Shown one piece after another: positions 1 through 8,798 of a stretch of DNA of 64,000 bases. The position numbers were made by a program, and so were the translations under genes. Origin of the DNA: Planctomycetota bacterium. GTDB taxonomy: Bacteria > Planctomycetota > Phycisphaerae > Tepidisphaerales > Tepidisphaeraceae. Below the pieces are notes generated by a model. That model was not told where the DNA came from. It was given only the letters and a program-made list of their open reading frames with translations, and made no database searches. The stretch covers positions 29,116 to 93,115 of the forward strand of contig JAEZED010000137.1 of assembly GCA_023417885.1 (NCBI GenBank), in the 5' to 3' direction. Within the stretch, counting starts at the first letter, position 1. Every line of letters starts with the position of its first letter.

Positions 1-458
1 TTCGCGCCCAGCGCCTGGGCAGCGCCGATGCCCGCGTCGAGTGTGGCGCTGCCGCCCAGGCCGATGATGATGCGCGCCACGCCCTGCTCCGCGGCGTGGC
101 GGATCAGTTCGCCGACGCCGTACGTCGTCGTGCGCAGCGGGTCGCGCTGAGGATCTCTCAGGAGCGAGTGGCCGGCGGCGCTGGCCATGTCGAGCACCGC
201 CGTGTCGCCGTCGAGCAGGAAGATGCGGGCGATGGCGCGCAACTCCGGGAGCGGCCCGGTCACCTCGATATCCATGACACGCGCATCGGCACGCGCCGCG
301 GCCAGCACCTCGGCTGTTCCCTCGCCCCCGTCCGCCATCGGAGCGAGGATCGTCGTCGCCCGCGGGGCGACCTGGAGCACCCCCTCGGCGATGGAGTGGG
401 CTACCGACTGGGCGGCCAGCGACCCCTTGAACTTGTCCGGCGCGATGACGATTCGCAT
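1..458 (-). CDS. Glycerate kinase, type I (partial, N-terminal part)
   Basis: Only the first 152 codons are inside the window; the gene runs off the left edge. The protein opens MRIVIAPDKFKGSL, which is the APDxFKGSL motif that begins glycerate kinases of the GarK/GlxK family (PF02595). Near residues 130-148 it has IIIGLGGSATLDAGIG, the counterpart of the family motif GxGGSATNDGG, with L at the usual N. The family phosphorylates D-glycerate in the cytoplasm, feeding it into glycolysis. The gene is divergent from the acetyltransferase, with only about 23 bp between start codons, so both promoters must overlap the neighbouring coding DNA. The family call is strong; whether the product is 2- or 3-phosphoglycerate cannot be told here. 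Confidence 0.9.
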   Translation of the reverse strand, partial: MRIVIAPDKFKGSLAAQSVAHSIAEGVLQVAPRATTILAPMADGGEGTAEVLAAARADARVMDIEVTGPLPELRAIARIFLLDGDTAVLDMASAAGHSLLRDPQRDPLRTTTYGVGELIRHAAEQGVARIIIGLGGSATLDAGIGAAQALGA

Positions 459-481
459 TGCCCGGAGCATAATGCCTCGGC

Positions 482-1078
482 ATGCCCGGCTCGACCTCCA
501 CCTTTTCGCTCCGCACCGCCCGCCTCCTGCTCCGCCCCTGGCAGCCGGACGACGCGGAGGCGGCCCTGGCCATCTACAGCGAGGCGCGCGTGATGCGCTA
601 CCTCGGCAGCGCGGGCGCGACGGGCGGATCGCCGCCGATCGCGGATCTCCAGACGATGCGGGAGCGGATGCAGCGGTGGTTCGACGCGCCCGCCGATGCG
701 TCGGGCCTCCCGGGCCGGCTGGCGATCGTGGAGAAGGAGACGCAGCTTCCCGTCGGCACGGTCATCCTGAGCCGGCTGACGGACGGGGAGGGGAAGCCGA
801 CGCCGGACGTGGAGGTGGGGTGGCACTTGCGCCCCGACCGCTGGGGGCGCGGTTACGCGACGGAAGCCGCGCGGGCAATGCTGGCCTATGCCTTCGAGAT
901 CCTCCGCCTGCCGGAGGTGTACGCGGTGGTTTACAAGGAGAACGCGCCGAGCATCCGCGTCTGCGAGCGCCTGGGGATGGAGCACCTGGGAACGACCGAC
1001 CGGTACTATGGCGTGAAGGTCGAGCTGTTTCGACTGAGACCAGAGAGTGAGCCACGGATGAACACAGATGCACGCTGA
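482..1078 (+). CDS. GNAT family N-acetyltransferase (RimJ/RimL-like)
   Basis: A 198-residue protein with the layout of RimJ/RimL-type GNAT enzymes: an N-terminal TARLLLRPWQPDDAEA strand-helix, then DVEVGWHLRPDRWGRGYATEA, which holds the acetyl-CoA loop (R-G-Y-A-T-E), and a C-terminal NAPSIRVCERLGME segment typical of the family. It probably moves an acetyl group from acetyl-CoA to a protein N-terminus or small molecule; the substrate cannot be inferred. The last nine residues (EPRMNTDAR) and the stop codon are read out of the left copy of an inverted repeat that flanks the next gene, so the original C-terminus has apparently been replaced after insertion of that repeat. It overlaps the following start codon by 11 nt. 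Confidence 0.88.
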   Translation: MPGSTSTFSLRTARLLLRPWQPDDAEAALAIYSEARVMRYLGSAGATGGSPPIADLQTMRERMQRWFDAPADASGLPGRLAIVEKETQLPVGTVILSRLTDGEGKPTPDVEVGWHLRPDRWGRGYATEAARAMLAYAFEILRLPEVYAVVYKENAPSIRVCERLGMEHLGTTDRYYGVKVELFRLRPESEPRMNTDAR

Positions 1079-1088
1079 TGAAGAGATC
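1051..1088 (+). repeat. Left inverted repeat of the GxxExxY unit
   Basis: The sequence begins GCCACGGATGAACACAGAT and is an imperfect reverse complement of 1441-1480, whose reverse strand reads GCCACAGATGAACACAGAT followed by a similar 20 bases. Both arms end in AGAGATC. It encodes the tail of the acetyltransferase and the first codons of the GxxExxY gene. Confidence 0.75.
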
Positions 1089-1437
1089 AATCAGGTGACG
1101 GAGCCTGTCATCGGGTGCGCGCTTCGAGTGGTGAACACGCTCGGATATGGGTTTCTCGAGAAGGTGTACGAGAACGCCCTGGCCCACGAGCTTCGCAAGG
1201 CTGGCCTGAACGTGAGGGCGCAGATGCCAATTCCCGTCTGGTATGATGCTGTACAGGTGGGCGACTACTGCTGCGATCTGCGGTCGAGGCTTCCTGCTCA
1301 TCGAACTCAAGACCGGAAAAAGGATTGACGACGCCCACACGGCCCAGTGCCTCAACTACCTGAAGGCCACCGGCCTCACGATCTGCCTGCTGATCAACGT
1401 AGGACCGCGCGTGGAGATCAAGCGACTCCGCCGCTGA
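1068..1437 (+). pseudogene. GxxExxY family protein, frameshifted
   Basis: The first frame (1068 to about 1285) encodes MHADEEINQVTEPVIGCALR then LGYGFLEKVYENALAHEL, with the GxxExxY signature (G-F-L-E-K-V-Y). The frame then fails, and the rest of the domain continues in the +1 frame to 1437: GFLLIELKTGKRIDDAHTAQ followed by LNYLKATGLTICLLIN and VEIKRL. Together they give the usual length of about 120 residues for this PDDEXK-nuclease-like family (TIGR04256). One extra base, or two missing, near 1280-1290 explains the break. The biological role of the family is unknown. The gene sits between inverted repeats and starts inside the left one. Either it is decayed or the assembly has an indel. Confidence 0.8.
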
Positions 1438-1440
1438 TCC

Positions 1441-1480
1441 GATCTCTGCTTATCTGTGTGAATCTGTGTTCATCTGTGGC
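1441..1480 (-). repeat. Right inverted repeat of the GxxExxY unit
   Basis: The reverse strand reads GCCACAGATGAACACAGAT, then TCACACAGATAAGCAGAGAT, matching 1051-1088 with a few substitutions and a 2-nt length difference. Internally it is built from degenerate ATCTGTGT units. With the left arm it bounds a unit of about 430 bp. Confidence 0.75.
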
Positions 1481-1503
1481 TAAGTATTTCCGGAGCGATT
1501 TCC

Positions 1504-2094
1504 ATGGCGTTCACCCTTCAGATCGGCGATTCCTGCCCGGACTTCTCGCTGCCCGGCGTGGACGGGAAGACCTGGTCGCGCGACGACTTCCGCGATGCGG
1601 CGGTACTCGTGGTCGCCTTCACCTGCAACCACTGCCCCTACGTGATCAACAGCGAGGAGCGGATCATCACCTACGCCGCGGACTACAAGGACCGGGCGGG
1701 GGGTGGCGTGCGGCTGGTGTGCATCAACGCGAACGAGACGGACAATCATCCGACCGACGACTTCGAGCACATGCAGCAGCGGGCGCGGGAGAAGGGGTTC
1801 AACTTCCCTTACCTGCGCGGCGAGACGCAGGAGATCGCCCGGGCGTTCGGCGCGCTCAAGACGCCGCACTTCTTCCTGTTCGACCGGGAGCGCAAGCTCC
1901 GCTACACCGGCCGCATGGACGACTCCCCCCGCGAGCCCCGCGGCGCGACGACGAAGGAGCTGCGCGACGCGACGGAGGCGGTGCTCCGCGGCGAGGCGCC
2001 CCGCGTGCCGCTGACCAACCCCATCGGCTGCAACATCAAGTGGAAGGGCAAGCCGGAGAAGTGGATGCCGCCGGAAGCGTGCGACCTGGTGTGA
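1504..2094 (+). CDS. Thioredoxin-fold (AhpC/TSA-type) redox protein
   Basis: A 196-residue single-domain protein. The start LQIGDSCPDFSLPGVDGK is the typical opening of peroxiredoxin/TlpA-like thioredoxin folds, and FTCNHCPYV at about residues 41-49 gives a CxxC site followed by cis-proline-like context (KTPHFFLFD). The family known as thioredoxin family protein with a CNHCPYV site is widespread and usually cytoplasmic; no signal peptide is visible. It likely performs thiol-disulfide exchange, but the partner is unknown. It stands alone between the GxxExxY unit and the membrane glycosyltransferase, with no obvious operon partner. Confidence 0.85.
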   Translation: MAFTLQIGDSCPDFSLPGVDGKTWSRDDFRDAAVLVVAFTCNHCPYVINSEERIITYAADYKDRAGGGVRLVCINANETDNHPTDDFEHMQQRAREKGFNFPYLRGETQEIARAFGALKTPHFFLFDRERKLRYTGRMDDSPREPRGATTKELRDATEAVLRGEAPRVPLTNPIGCNIKWKGKPEKWMPPEACDLV

Positions 2095-2274
2095 TACGGA
2101 TCACGAGAGGCACCCGGCCGGCATACCGGCTGCCCGATCGGGAAGGTGACCCGCCCGCGCGGGCCCACCACCCGCCGGCACCGGAAGGTGGCTGGTGCGC
2201 GTCACCTTGTTTCCGTACCCTCCCTCGCTTCATCCGAACTCCTATACATCCGTACACGACCTCGGGAGGTGTGT

Positions 2275-3879
2275 TTGCCGGAACCGTCTGCGACCAGGAT
2301 GGATCGTCCCGCCGTGCTCGCGGCGGTGTGTCTCTTTGCGCTTGTCTCGCTGGGGCTCAACGTCACCTCCTCCGGCTTTCTCGAGGCGGACGGCATCACG
2401 CATTACCTCTACGCGCGCTGGGCGCTGGCGGAGCCGCACCTGCTGACCAACGTCTGGGGGCGCCCGGTCGTCACGATCCTCCATTCGCTCCCCGCGCAGC
2501 TGCCGGGCACCTTCCTCGGCCAGCCGTGGGGGCTCATCGGCGTGCGCGCGATGAGCATGCTCCTGGCGATCGGCGCCGCGCTCCTCACCTGGCGCGTCGC
2601 TGCGGCGCAGGGTTCGGAGCATGGCCACGACCGCCCCGGCGTGGCGGCGATCTTCCTGCTCTGCATGCCGCTGGTCGTGCTCCACTCGATCTCCGAGCTG
2701 ACGGAGCTTCCCTTCGCGTTCCTGGCGATCTCGGCGCTGTGGGCTTACCAGCATCGCAGGTGGTGGGTGTTGGCGCTCCTGGCGGGCCTGCTTCCCGCGG
2801 CGCGACCCGAGGGATTCGGCTTCGCCCTCATGGCGGCGGGGGGATTGCTGCTGCACCGGCGGTGGCTGGTGCTGCTGCTGGTCCCGCTGCCGCTGATCGT
2901 GTGGGATCGCGTGGGGTGGTGGCAGTACGGCAACGTGGCGCCTGGGCAATGGTGGGAGCTGTTCCAGTGGCTGCGCGAAAACTGGCCTTACTCCGAGGAG
3001 AGCACCTACCAGAGCGGCCCGCTGCTGAAGTTCGTGGGGATGCTGCCGTCGGTGGTGGGGCCGATGATCATGCCGTTCGTGATCTTCGGCGTGATCGCGA
3101 GCTTCTCCCGCCGTGATCCGGGCTGGCAGGCAGCCGGTGGTACTGCCGATGCGATCGCGCCAACGCTGGGCGATGAGGGAACACTTGCTTACGCGTCGCG
3201 CGACACGCTGACGCCGGCAAGAACCGGCGGATGGCGTGATCACGGGACGCGGGTGGCATGGCTCGTCGCCTTCCTGCCGCTGTTCGTGCTCGCGGTGCAC
3301 AGCGTGCTGCACTGGCTCGGGAAGATGGCCAGCAGCGGCGACGTGCGTTACCTGGTCAGCGTCGCCCCGTTCTGGGCGCTGCTGGGCGCGCGGGGATGGG
3401 ACTGGCTGAGCCGGCGCCTGGCGTGGCGCTTCGACTACCTCCTCGCGACGGCGGCGGGGGCGCTGCCGCTGGTCGTCATGCAGATCGCCTACCCGATCGT
3501 GCCGCTGGAGTCTGACCAGCCCGGCCGGGAGGCGCGGCAGGTGGCGTCGTGGTACGCGCAGAGCGCCTGGGCGCGCTCGCACCCGCGGCTGCTGACGGAT
3601 CATCCGATCGTCTGGCTGACGCTGGACATCAACCCGCAGGCGGGCGGCGGCGGGAAAGCGCGAATCATCGACCCGCCGCCCGGGGCGATCTTCCTGTGGC
3701 ACGAGATCTACAGTACGCACAACGCGGACGACCGCTTCGTCGTACCGCTGGAGATGCCGCCGATGCACGGCTGGCGCGACGTGACGCCCGCCGACCTTCC
3801 GGCAGGCTGGCGCGTCTTCGCGACGGATCCGCAGTTGGGCCCGGGCTCAATGTCCTTCGGCCGGCTCGCCGAGGAGTGA
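2275..3879 (+). CDS. Multi-pass membrane protein, ArnT/PMT-like glycosyltransferase
   Basis: About 534 residues with many hydrophobic helices. The first loop has FLEADGITHYLYARWALAE, resembling the acidic first periplasmic loop of GT-C enzymes (GT39/GT83, ArnT and mannosyltransferase families), in which an Asp/Glu helps catalysis. Such enzymes use polyprenyl-linked sugars and act in the cytoplasmic membrane. The donor and acceptor cannot be inferred. A TTG start at 2275 is chosen because GGGAGG lies at 2264-2269 with a 5-nt spacer; an ATG at 2299 is the alternative. Its 3' end overlaps the convergent phosphohexomutase by 33 nt. Confidence 0.7.
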   Translation: MPEPSATRMDRPAVLAAVCLFALVSLGLNVTSSGFLEADGITHYLYARWALAEPHLLTNVWGRPVVTILHSLPAQLPGTFLGQPWGLIGVRAMSMLLAIGAALLTWRVAAAQGSEHGHDRPGVAAIFLLCMPLVVLHSISELTELPFAFLAISALWAYQHRRWWVLALLAGLLPAARPEGFGFALMAAGGLLLHRRWLVLLLVPLPLIVWDRVGWWQYGNVAPGQWWELFQWLRENWPYSEESTYQSGPLLKFVGMLPSVVGPMIMPFVIFGVIASFSRRDPGWQAAGGTADAIAPTLGDEGTLAYASRDTLTPARTGGWRDHGTRVAWLVAFLPLFVLAVHSVLHWLGKMASSGDVRYLVSVAPFWALLGARGWDWLSRRLAWRFDYLLATAAGALPLVVMQIAYPIVPLESDQPGREARQVASWYAQSAWARSHPRLLTDHPIVWLTLDINPQAGGGGKARIIDPPPGAIFLWHEIYSTHNADDRFVVPLEMPPMHGWRDVTPADLPAGWRVFATDPQLGPGSMSFGRLAEE

Positions 3880-5262
3880 CTTCATCTCGGCGAACTTCCG
3901 CTCCAGCACCGTGCGGTCGCGGGCCTCGAGGTTCAGTCGGAGCATCGGCTCGGTGTTGCTCTTGCGCACGTTGAACCACCAGCCCTCCTCGCCTGCGTCG
4001 ACCGTGATGCCGTCGAGGTAGTCGATCTGGTAGCGCTTGTTCCGGTCGGCGAGCTGCCGGATGGCGGCGTCCTTCTCCTCCACGCGGAAGTTCACCTCGC
4101 CGCTGTGCGCGAAGCGCTTCAGCGGATTGATCAGCGCGCTCAGCGGCTTGTCCTGGCTGCTGAGCACCGAGAGCAGCCGAGCGAAGGCGATGGCGCCGCT
4201 GTCGGCGAAGAAGTTGTCGCGGAAGTAGAAGTGCCCGGACAGCTCGCCACCGAAGACCGCGTTCTTCTCCGCCATCGTCTTCTTGATGAAGGCGTGGCCC
4301 ACGCGGTCGCGCACCGGGACGCCGCCGGCCGCGCTGATCTCCTCCGGCACGACGTGGCTCGACCGCAGGTCGTAGACGATGGCGGCCCCCTGGTTGCCGG
4401 GCTGCTCCAGGAAGTTGCGCGCCAGAAGGGCGGTGAGGATGTCGCAGCCGATGGCGTTCCCGTCCTCGTCGGTGAAGATGCACCGGTCGGCGTCGCCGTC
4501 GAAGCAGCAGCCGGCCTCGATGTTCAGGCCCGCCTGCTCCGCCTTGCCTTCGCGGATGTGCTGCTTGAGCATCGCGAGGTTCGCCTCGACGAGCGGGTTG
4601 GGCTCGTGCACGAAGCTGCCGGTCACCTCGAACAGGATCTCGTCGATCACGAGGTTGTCGACGCCACCGAAGACCTTGGGCACCATCACCCCCGCCATGC
4701 CGTTGCTGGCGTCCACCGCCACGCGCACCGGGCGCTTCAGGTCGAGGAAGCCCAGCACGTGCTTGCGGTAGTCGGGCCAGATGTCCGCCTCTTCGTAGCC
4801 GCCGGTCTTGCCGGTGCTGGCGGGGCGGGTGAGCTGCGCCGCGATGCGCTCGATGTCCTTCAACCCGGAGGCGGCCCCGATCGGCTTGGCCTGCGGGCCA
4901 CTGATCTTGAAGCCGTTGTAGTTGACCGGATTGTGGCTGGCGGTGGTCTGGATCCCGCCGACGCAGTCGAAGAGATTGATCGCGAAGTAGATGCAGCTGG
5001 TGTCGATCATCCCGACGTCGATCACGCCCATCCCGGTCGAGCGAATGCCGTCGATCAGCGCCCCGGCCAGCTCGGGGGAGTGCGGTCGCATGTCGCGTCC
5101 GACGACCATGGTTCCCTCGCGCCGCACCTTCTGGGCCGCTCCCTCGCGCGATCGCTGGAGGAACGTGGCGGTCGCATGGCCGACTTTCCATGCGGCGTCG
5201 GCATTCAGGAGGTCGGGATAGGTCGCGCGGACGTCGTAGGCCTTGAAGATCTTCGAGATCAT
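3847..5262 (-). CDS. manB: Phosphomannomutase/phosphoglucomutase
   Basis: A 471-residue alpha-D-phosphohexomutase. The catalytic phosphoserine loop is TTASHNPVNYNGFK (Ser109), the Mg2+ loop is DGDADRC, the sugar-binding loop is GGELSGHFYFRD, and the C-terminal phosphate-binding region includes RKSNTEPMLRLN. These four motifs in this order define the family (AlgC/ManB type). It interconverts mannose or glucose 6- and 1-phosphates in the cytoplasm, supplying nucleotide sugars for polysaccharides and glycoproteins, which fits the glycosyltransferases elsewhere in the window. The start ATG at 5262 lies about 175 bp from the divergent pilT start. Confidence 0.95.
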   Translation of the reverse strand: MISKIFKAYDVRATYPDLLNADAAWKVGHATATFLQRSREGAAQKVRREGTMVVGRDMRPHSPELAGALIDGIRSTGMGVIDVGMIDTSCIYFAINLFDCVGGIQTTASHNPVNYNGFKISGPQAKPIGAASGLKDIERIAAQLTRPASTGKTGGYEEADIWPDYRKHVLGFLDLKRPVRVAVDASNGMAGVMVPKVFGGVDNLVIDEILFEVTGSFVHEPNPLVEANLAMLKQHIREGKAEQAGLNIEAGCCFDGDADRCIFTDEDGNAIGCDILTALLARNFLEQPGNQGAAIVYDLRSSHVVPEEISAAGGVPVRDRVGHAFIKKTMAEKNAVFGGELSGHFYFRDNFFADSGAIAFARLLSVLSSQDKPLSALINPLKRFAHSGEVNFRVEEKDAAIRQLADRNKRYQIDYLDGITVDAGEEGWWFNVRKSNTEPMLRLNLEARDRTVLERKFAEMKSLLGEPAEGH

Positions 5263-5437
5263 GTCCCCGGAGCATATTCCGGCTCCTTCGGCATGCCTAC
5301 GCGCCTATCCCGACAAGGCAGGAAACGCCGCAGACCCGCCCGATCGCCCGCGAATCGGCTTCCAACATGGAGGCGGAACCGTTACGCTTGCACCGTCTCT
5401 TCTTCGTCGGCCGGTTCTCACTCGACGGAGGTTGCAC

Positions 5438-6652
5438 GTGTCGGACAACGACGATGTGATGCTGGATGTGGATACGGATGATGCGCAGGCGGGGAATACG
5501 GCCCCGCCCCAGCCGGCGCCACATGCCATGCCCCAGCCGCAGGCCGACCCGGAGCAGCTCGTCCGCAACCTGAACGCCCTGCTCGAAGCGACCATCCAGT
5601 TCAAGGCGAGCGACCTGCACCTCCAGGCCGACTCACCGCCGAACGTGCGCATCGACGGCATCCTTCACCCGCTGAACCTCCCTGTCCTGACGCCCGAGAT
5701 CGTCGATGACCTGGTGCGCCAGGCGCTGCGGCCGGACGACCTGCGCAAGCTCGAGGAAAGGCGGGCGCTGGACACCAGCATCCGCCGCCCGGGACTCGGG
5801 CTCTTCCGCCTCGCGCTCTTCTACGAGAAGGGGCGAAAGGCGGCCGCGTTCCGCGCCATTCCCGAGGAGCCGCCGACGCTGGAGGAGCTGAACCTCCCGC
5901 CGGTGCTCGCGGAGATCGCCGAACTGCACCGCGGCCTCGTCCTCGTGACCGGCACCACCGGTAGCGGCAAGACGACGACGCTGGCGGCCATGATCCGGCG
6001 GCTCAACGAGCGCCACCCGTACCGCATCATCACGGTGGAGGACCCGATCGAGTACGTCCATTCGAGCCGCCGCAGCCTGATCGCGCAGCGCGAGGTGGGC
6101 CACGACGCGGGCGGCTTCCTGACGAGCCTGCGCGAGGCCGTGCGGCAGGACCCGGACGTGATCCTCATCGGCGAGCTTCGCGACCCCGAAACGCTTGCCA
6201 CGGCCCTCCAGGCGGCGGACACGGGGCACTTGGTCTTCAGCAGCGTTCACACGACAACGGCATCACAGACGGTGCAGCGGCTGGTGGCACTCTTCCCGAT
6301 CGCCGAGCGCGAGATGCTCCTGACGCAACTGGCCTCGAACCTGGAGGCGGTCATCAGCCAGCGCCTCGCCCGCCGCGCCCATGCGAAGGGGCGGCTGCCC
6401 GTGGTAGAGATCCTGCGGACCAGTCCGCTGGTGAAGAAGCTGATCCTGGAGAACAAGATCACGTCGCTGGCGCAGGTGATCGCGAACCGCGAGCGCGGCA
6501 TGCAGAGCTTCGATCAGCACCTCGCCGACTTGTTCAAGGCGGGCGAGATCGACGCGCACCAGGCCGAGGAGCTTGCCACGCACCCCGAGGTCGTCCAGCT
6601 CGCGCGACGCGGCGTCAAGGGTGGCGACCTGGCGGGTGGGCTGGTGAGTTGA
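5438..6652 (+). CDS. pilT: Type IV pilus retraction ATPase PilT
   Basis: A 404-residue cytoplasmic secretion ATPase. It has Walker A GTTGSGKTT near residues 171-179, the Asp box ITVEDPIEYVH, Walker B DPDVILIGELRDPET, and a His box GHLVFSSVHTTTA. The C-terminal part includes GRLPVVEILR, where PilT proteins carry the AIRNLIRE-like region; here it is less conserved. A GTG start at 5438 is preferred because GGAGG at 5427-5431 is correctly spaced; the reading frame stays open further upstream. PilT hexamers depolymerise pili to drive twitching or surface sensing. The next gene encodes a PilZ protein on the opposite strand. A PilU-like role is possible. Confidence 0.92.
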   Translation: MSDNDDVMLDVDTDDAQAGNTAPPQPAPHAMPQPQADPEQLVRNLNALLEATIQFKASDLHLQADSPPNVRIDGILHPLNLPVLTPEIVDDLVRQALRPDDLRKLEERRALDTSIRRPGLGLFRLALFYEKGRKAAAFRAIPEEPPTLEELNLPPVLAEIAELHRGLVLVTGTTGSGKTTTLAAMIRRLNERHPYRIITVEDPIEYVHSSRRSLIAQREVGHDAGGFLTSLREAVRQDPDVILIGELRDPETLATALQAADTGHLVFSSVHTTTASQTVQRLVALFPIAEREMLLTQLASNLEAVISQRLARRAHAKGRLPVVEILRTSPLVKKLILENKITSLAQVIANRERGMQSFDQHLADLFKAGEIDAHQAEELATHPEVVQLARRGVKGGDLAGGLVS

Positions 6653-6661
6653 CCGGCCGGC

Positions 6662-7045
6662 TCACGCCGCGGACGACGGCGGGGCGGCCTGGACGACGAT
6701 CCCCTTGAACTCCGCCCCGATGCGCACGCGCTCGGCGCCAATCGGGGTGCAGTGGCGCACCTCGTACCGCACCGCCAGCGGATCCGCCTTGCCGCCGGGC
6801 AGGTAGGCAATGAACTGCGAACCTACCGCCATCGGCGCGGCGCTGATGATGCAGACGCCCGATCGCGACAGGTCGCGCACGCAGACGTCCACCGCGCCGG
6901 CGCCGCCCGAGGAGCGCGCCGCGATCAGCGTCACCCGTACGCGCAGGCCCACGCGCGGGTCGTCGCGCCGGTCCTGGGAACGATCGTCACCGCCGGCGCG
7001 GAGCGAGGCAACGATCGTCGAATAGAGCTCTGCGGTCAGTCTCAT
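6662..7045 (-). CDS. PilZ domain protein
   Basis: A 127-residue single-domain protein with the two c-di-GMP binding signatures of PilZ: basic RRDDPRVGLRVRV (RxxxR) at about residues 26-38 and DLSRSGVCI (D/NxSxxG) at about 59-67. PilZ proteins bind c-di-GMP and regulate pili, motility or secretion post-translationally. A GGGGAG ribosome-binding site precedes the ATG. The gene lies 67 bp downstream of the HDOD-GGDEF gene in the same direction and is convergent with pilT, so this cluster may hold maker, reader and effector of a c-di-GMP response. Confidence 0.88.
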   Translation of the reverse strand: MRLTAELYSTIVASLRAGGDDRSQDRRDDPRVGLRVRVTLIAARSSGGAGAVDVCVRDLSRSGVCIISAAPMAVGSQFIAYLPGGKADPLAVRYEVRHCTPIGAERVRIGAEFKGIVVQAAPPSSAA

Positions 7046-7061
7046 GGTGGCTCCCCGATCC

Positions 7062-7078
7062 GGGACGCCTGGCGTCCC
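7062..7078. repeat. Intergenic perfect hairpin
   Basis: GGGACGC-CTG-GCGTCCC forms a 7-bp stem with a 3-nt loop between the HDOD-GGDEF gene and the PilZ gene. No T-run follows on either strand, so it is more likely a REP-like element or mRNA-stability hairpin than a terminator. Confidence 0.45.
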
Positions 7079-7112
7079 TGTCTGCCCCGCCCGCGGCTGC
7101 GGGCCAATCCCC

Positions 7113-8798
7113 TCAGGCCGCGGGAGCCGCGCTCGGTCGCCCGGGCGGCTCCTCGATCACGCGGAGCGATCCGTCGTCATCGAGCCTTGCCAGCGTGCAG
7201 CGGCCCTTGCCGCTCTTCTTGACTGTGTACATGAGTTCGTCCGCCCGCTTCAGCGCCTCGTCGGCACTGGTGTTCTGCTGCTGCGGCTCGAGCCGCAACA
7301 GCCCGACGCTCGCGCCCACGCGTACCTGTCGGCCGTCACCGGTCACGCGCGCCTCGGCAAGGTCGCCCGTCAGCTGCTCGATGAATCCGCCGATGTCCCC
7401 GCCCCCCTTGGGCACGTAGAGGAATGCGAACTCGTCGCCTCCGAGTCGTGCGACCATCCCCCGGCCCGTCACGGCGCCCAGCAGGATGCGGCTCATCAGG
7501 ACCAGCGCCGCATCTCCCGTCGCGTGACCGAGCCGGTCATTGATCTGCTTGAAATCGTCCAGGTCCACGTAGCCGAGGATGCAAGGCAGACCGTGCTCCC
7601 GCACGATCTCCAGCCACCGAACCACGCGCCCGTCGAAACCGCGGCGGTTCAGCACCCCGGTCAGCGGGTCGAACTCCGACTTCGCCGCCTGCTCCCGCAG
7701 TTCCTCCATCTCGTCGGCCATCCGCGCCTCGCGCGACTTGAGGCTGGAGATCTCCGCCGTCGCCCCGCCGATCGCCGAGTGAAGGCAGCGCGTCACCTCG
7801 CGGCTCAGCCCCTGCATGAACTGCCGGAAGGCGATGCTGTTCTCGTCGGCATCGCCGAGCATGCGAAGCATCTCCTCGAAGGCCGAGGCGATCCGGGCCA
7901 CCAGCGCCTCGCTGGTCTCCGGCTCCATCGCCTTGCCGTCCGGGCCGCGCAACGTCCGCAACTGCCAGTTCATCCGCTGGACGACCGGCTGGGTCAACTG
8001 CGTCAGGCGGTGGGGCAACCCACCCGCCAGGCCGACCGCTGACGCCAGGTGCTCGTTCGGGAGCCGGCGGAAGAGCTCCGACATCGGTCCGTGGTGAAAG
8101 CGCGCCGCCACCTGGTAGAGGCGGGGCACGCCCAGGCGTCCCAGCACGCGCTCCCCGAGTTCCCCGTGATCGATTCCCTGGAGGCGCATCTCGCGCTCGT
8201 GCCGCTCGTCGGCCCCGGGAGCGTCCAGGGCCGCCATGATCTCAGGCCAGGCGGCACGGTCGGAGGAGAGGATCACCGGCAGCGCCACGTCCTGAAGGAG
8301 CCCGGCGAGGAAGGCCTCCTCCGCCACCGCCCCGGCCGACTCGTTGCCGACGAACAGGCAGTATTCCCGGGCGGCGGTGCCCTTCAGGATCGCCCCGCGC
8401 CACAGCAGGCGCCGATCGGCGGTGGGGAGGGCGAGGCTGTTGTAGATGCCGGCGAGCGAGGTGCCGAAGACCAGCGGCATCAGGTTTCGCAGCCCGATCA
8501 TGCTGACTGCCTGCGTGAGCCGGGTCACAGGGTTGACCGGCGCGAAGGCGGCGGAGTTCACGAGCGAGAGAATGCGGGCCGTCAGGCTGGAGTCTGCGAT
8601 GAGCACCTCGGCGTAGCGGGCCAGGTCCGCCGTCTGGTCGCGGTGCAGTTCCAGAACCCGCATGGGCACGACGAAGGAGCCGGGCAGGATGTCGATCTGG
8701 TCCGCAAGCTCTTCGAGCTGGCGACGCCTGCGCTCGGTGAGCTGGCTTCGGGCTCCGCCGGCGGCGGGGGTGCCGGGTTGACTGGTCGAATTTGGCAT
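7113..8798 (-). CDS. HDOD domain-GGDEF protein (probable diguanylate cyclase)
   Basis: A 561-residue cytoplasmic protein. The N-terminal two thirds is an HDOD domain (LPGSFVVPMRVLEL, ILSLVNSAAF, LMPLVFGTSLAGI), a degenerate HD-hydrolase fold used in signalling. A helical linker follows, then a GGDEF domain with FDPLTGVLNRRGFD and the intact active site ARLGGDEFAFLYV. No RxxD I-site precedes GGDEF (the equivalent residues are T-G-R-G), so product inhibition is not expected. It likely makes c-di-GMP. The ATG at 8798 is chosen over a TTG two codons upstream. It is divergent from the HD-GYP gene, so synthesis and breakdown genes share one 170-bp promoter region. Confidence 0.92.
   Translation of the reverse strand: MPNSTSQPGTPAAGGARSQLTERRRRQLEELADQIDILPGSFVVPMRVLELHRDQTADLARYAEVLIADSSLTARILSLVNSAAFAPVNPVTRLTQAVSMIGLRNLMPLVFGTSLAGIYNSLALPTADRRLLWRGAILKGTAAREYCLFVGNESAGAVAEEAFLAGLLQDVALPVILSSDRAAWPEIMAALDAPGADERHEREMRLQGIDHGELGERVLGRLGVPRLYQVAARFHHGPMSELFRRLPNEHLASAVGLAGGLPHRLTQLTQPVVQRMNWQLRTLRGPDGKAMEPETSEALVARIASAFEEMLRMLGDADENSIAFRQFMQGLSREVTRCLHSAIGGATAEISSLKSREARMADEMEELREQAAKSEFDPLTGVLNRRGFDGRVVRWLEIVREHGLPCILGYVDLDDFKQINDRLGHATGDAALVLMSRILLGAVTGRGMVARLGGDEFAFLYVPKGGGDIGGFIEQLTGDLAEARVTGDGRQVRVGASVGLLRLEPQQQNTSADEALKRADELMYTVKKSGKGRCTLARLDDDGSLRVIEEPPGRPSAAPAA

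Noticed and set aside
1051..1480. Insertion sequence or MITE with transposase
   Set aside because: Inverted arms exist, but there is no transposase and no visible target duplication; I describe it as a GxxExxY unit only.
2095..2274. Terminator hairpins before the membrane glycosyltransferase
   Set aside because: There are GC-rich inverted repeats such as GCCGG-CATA-CCGGC, but none is followed by a T-run, and the region is too GC-rich to judge.
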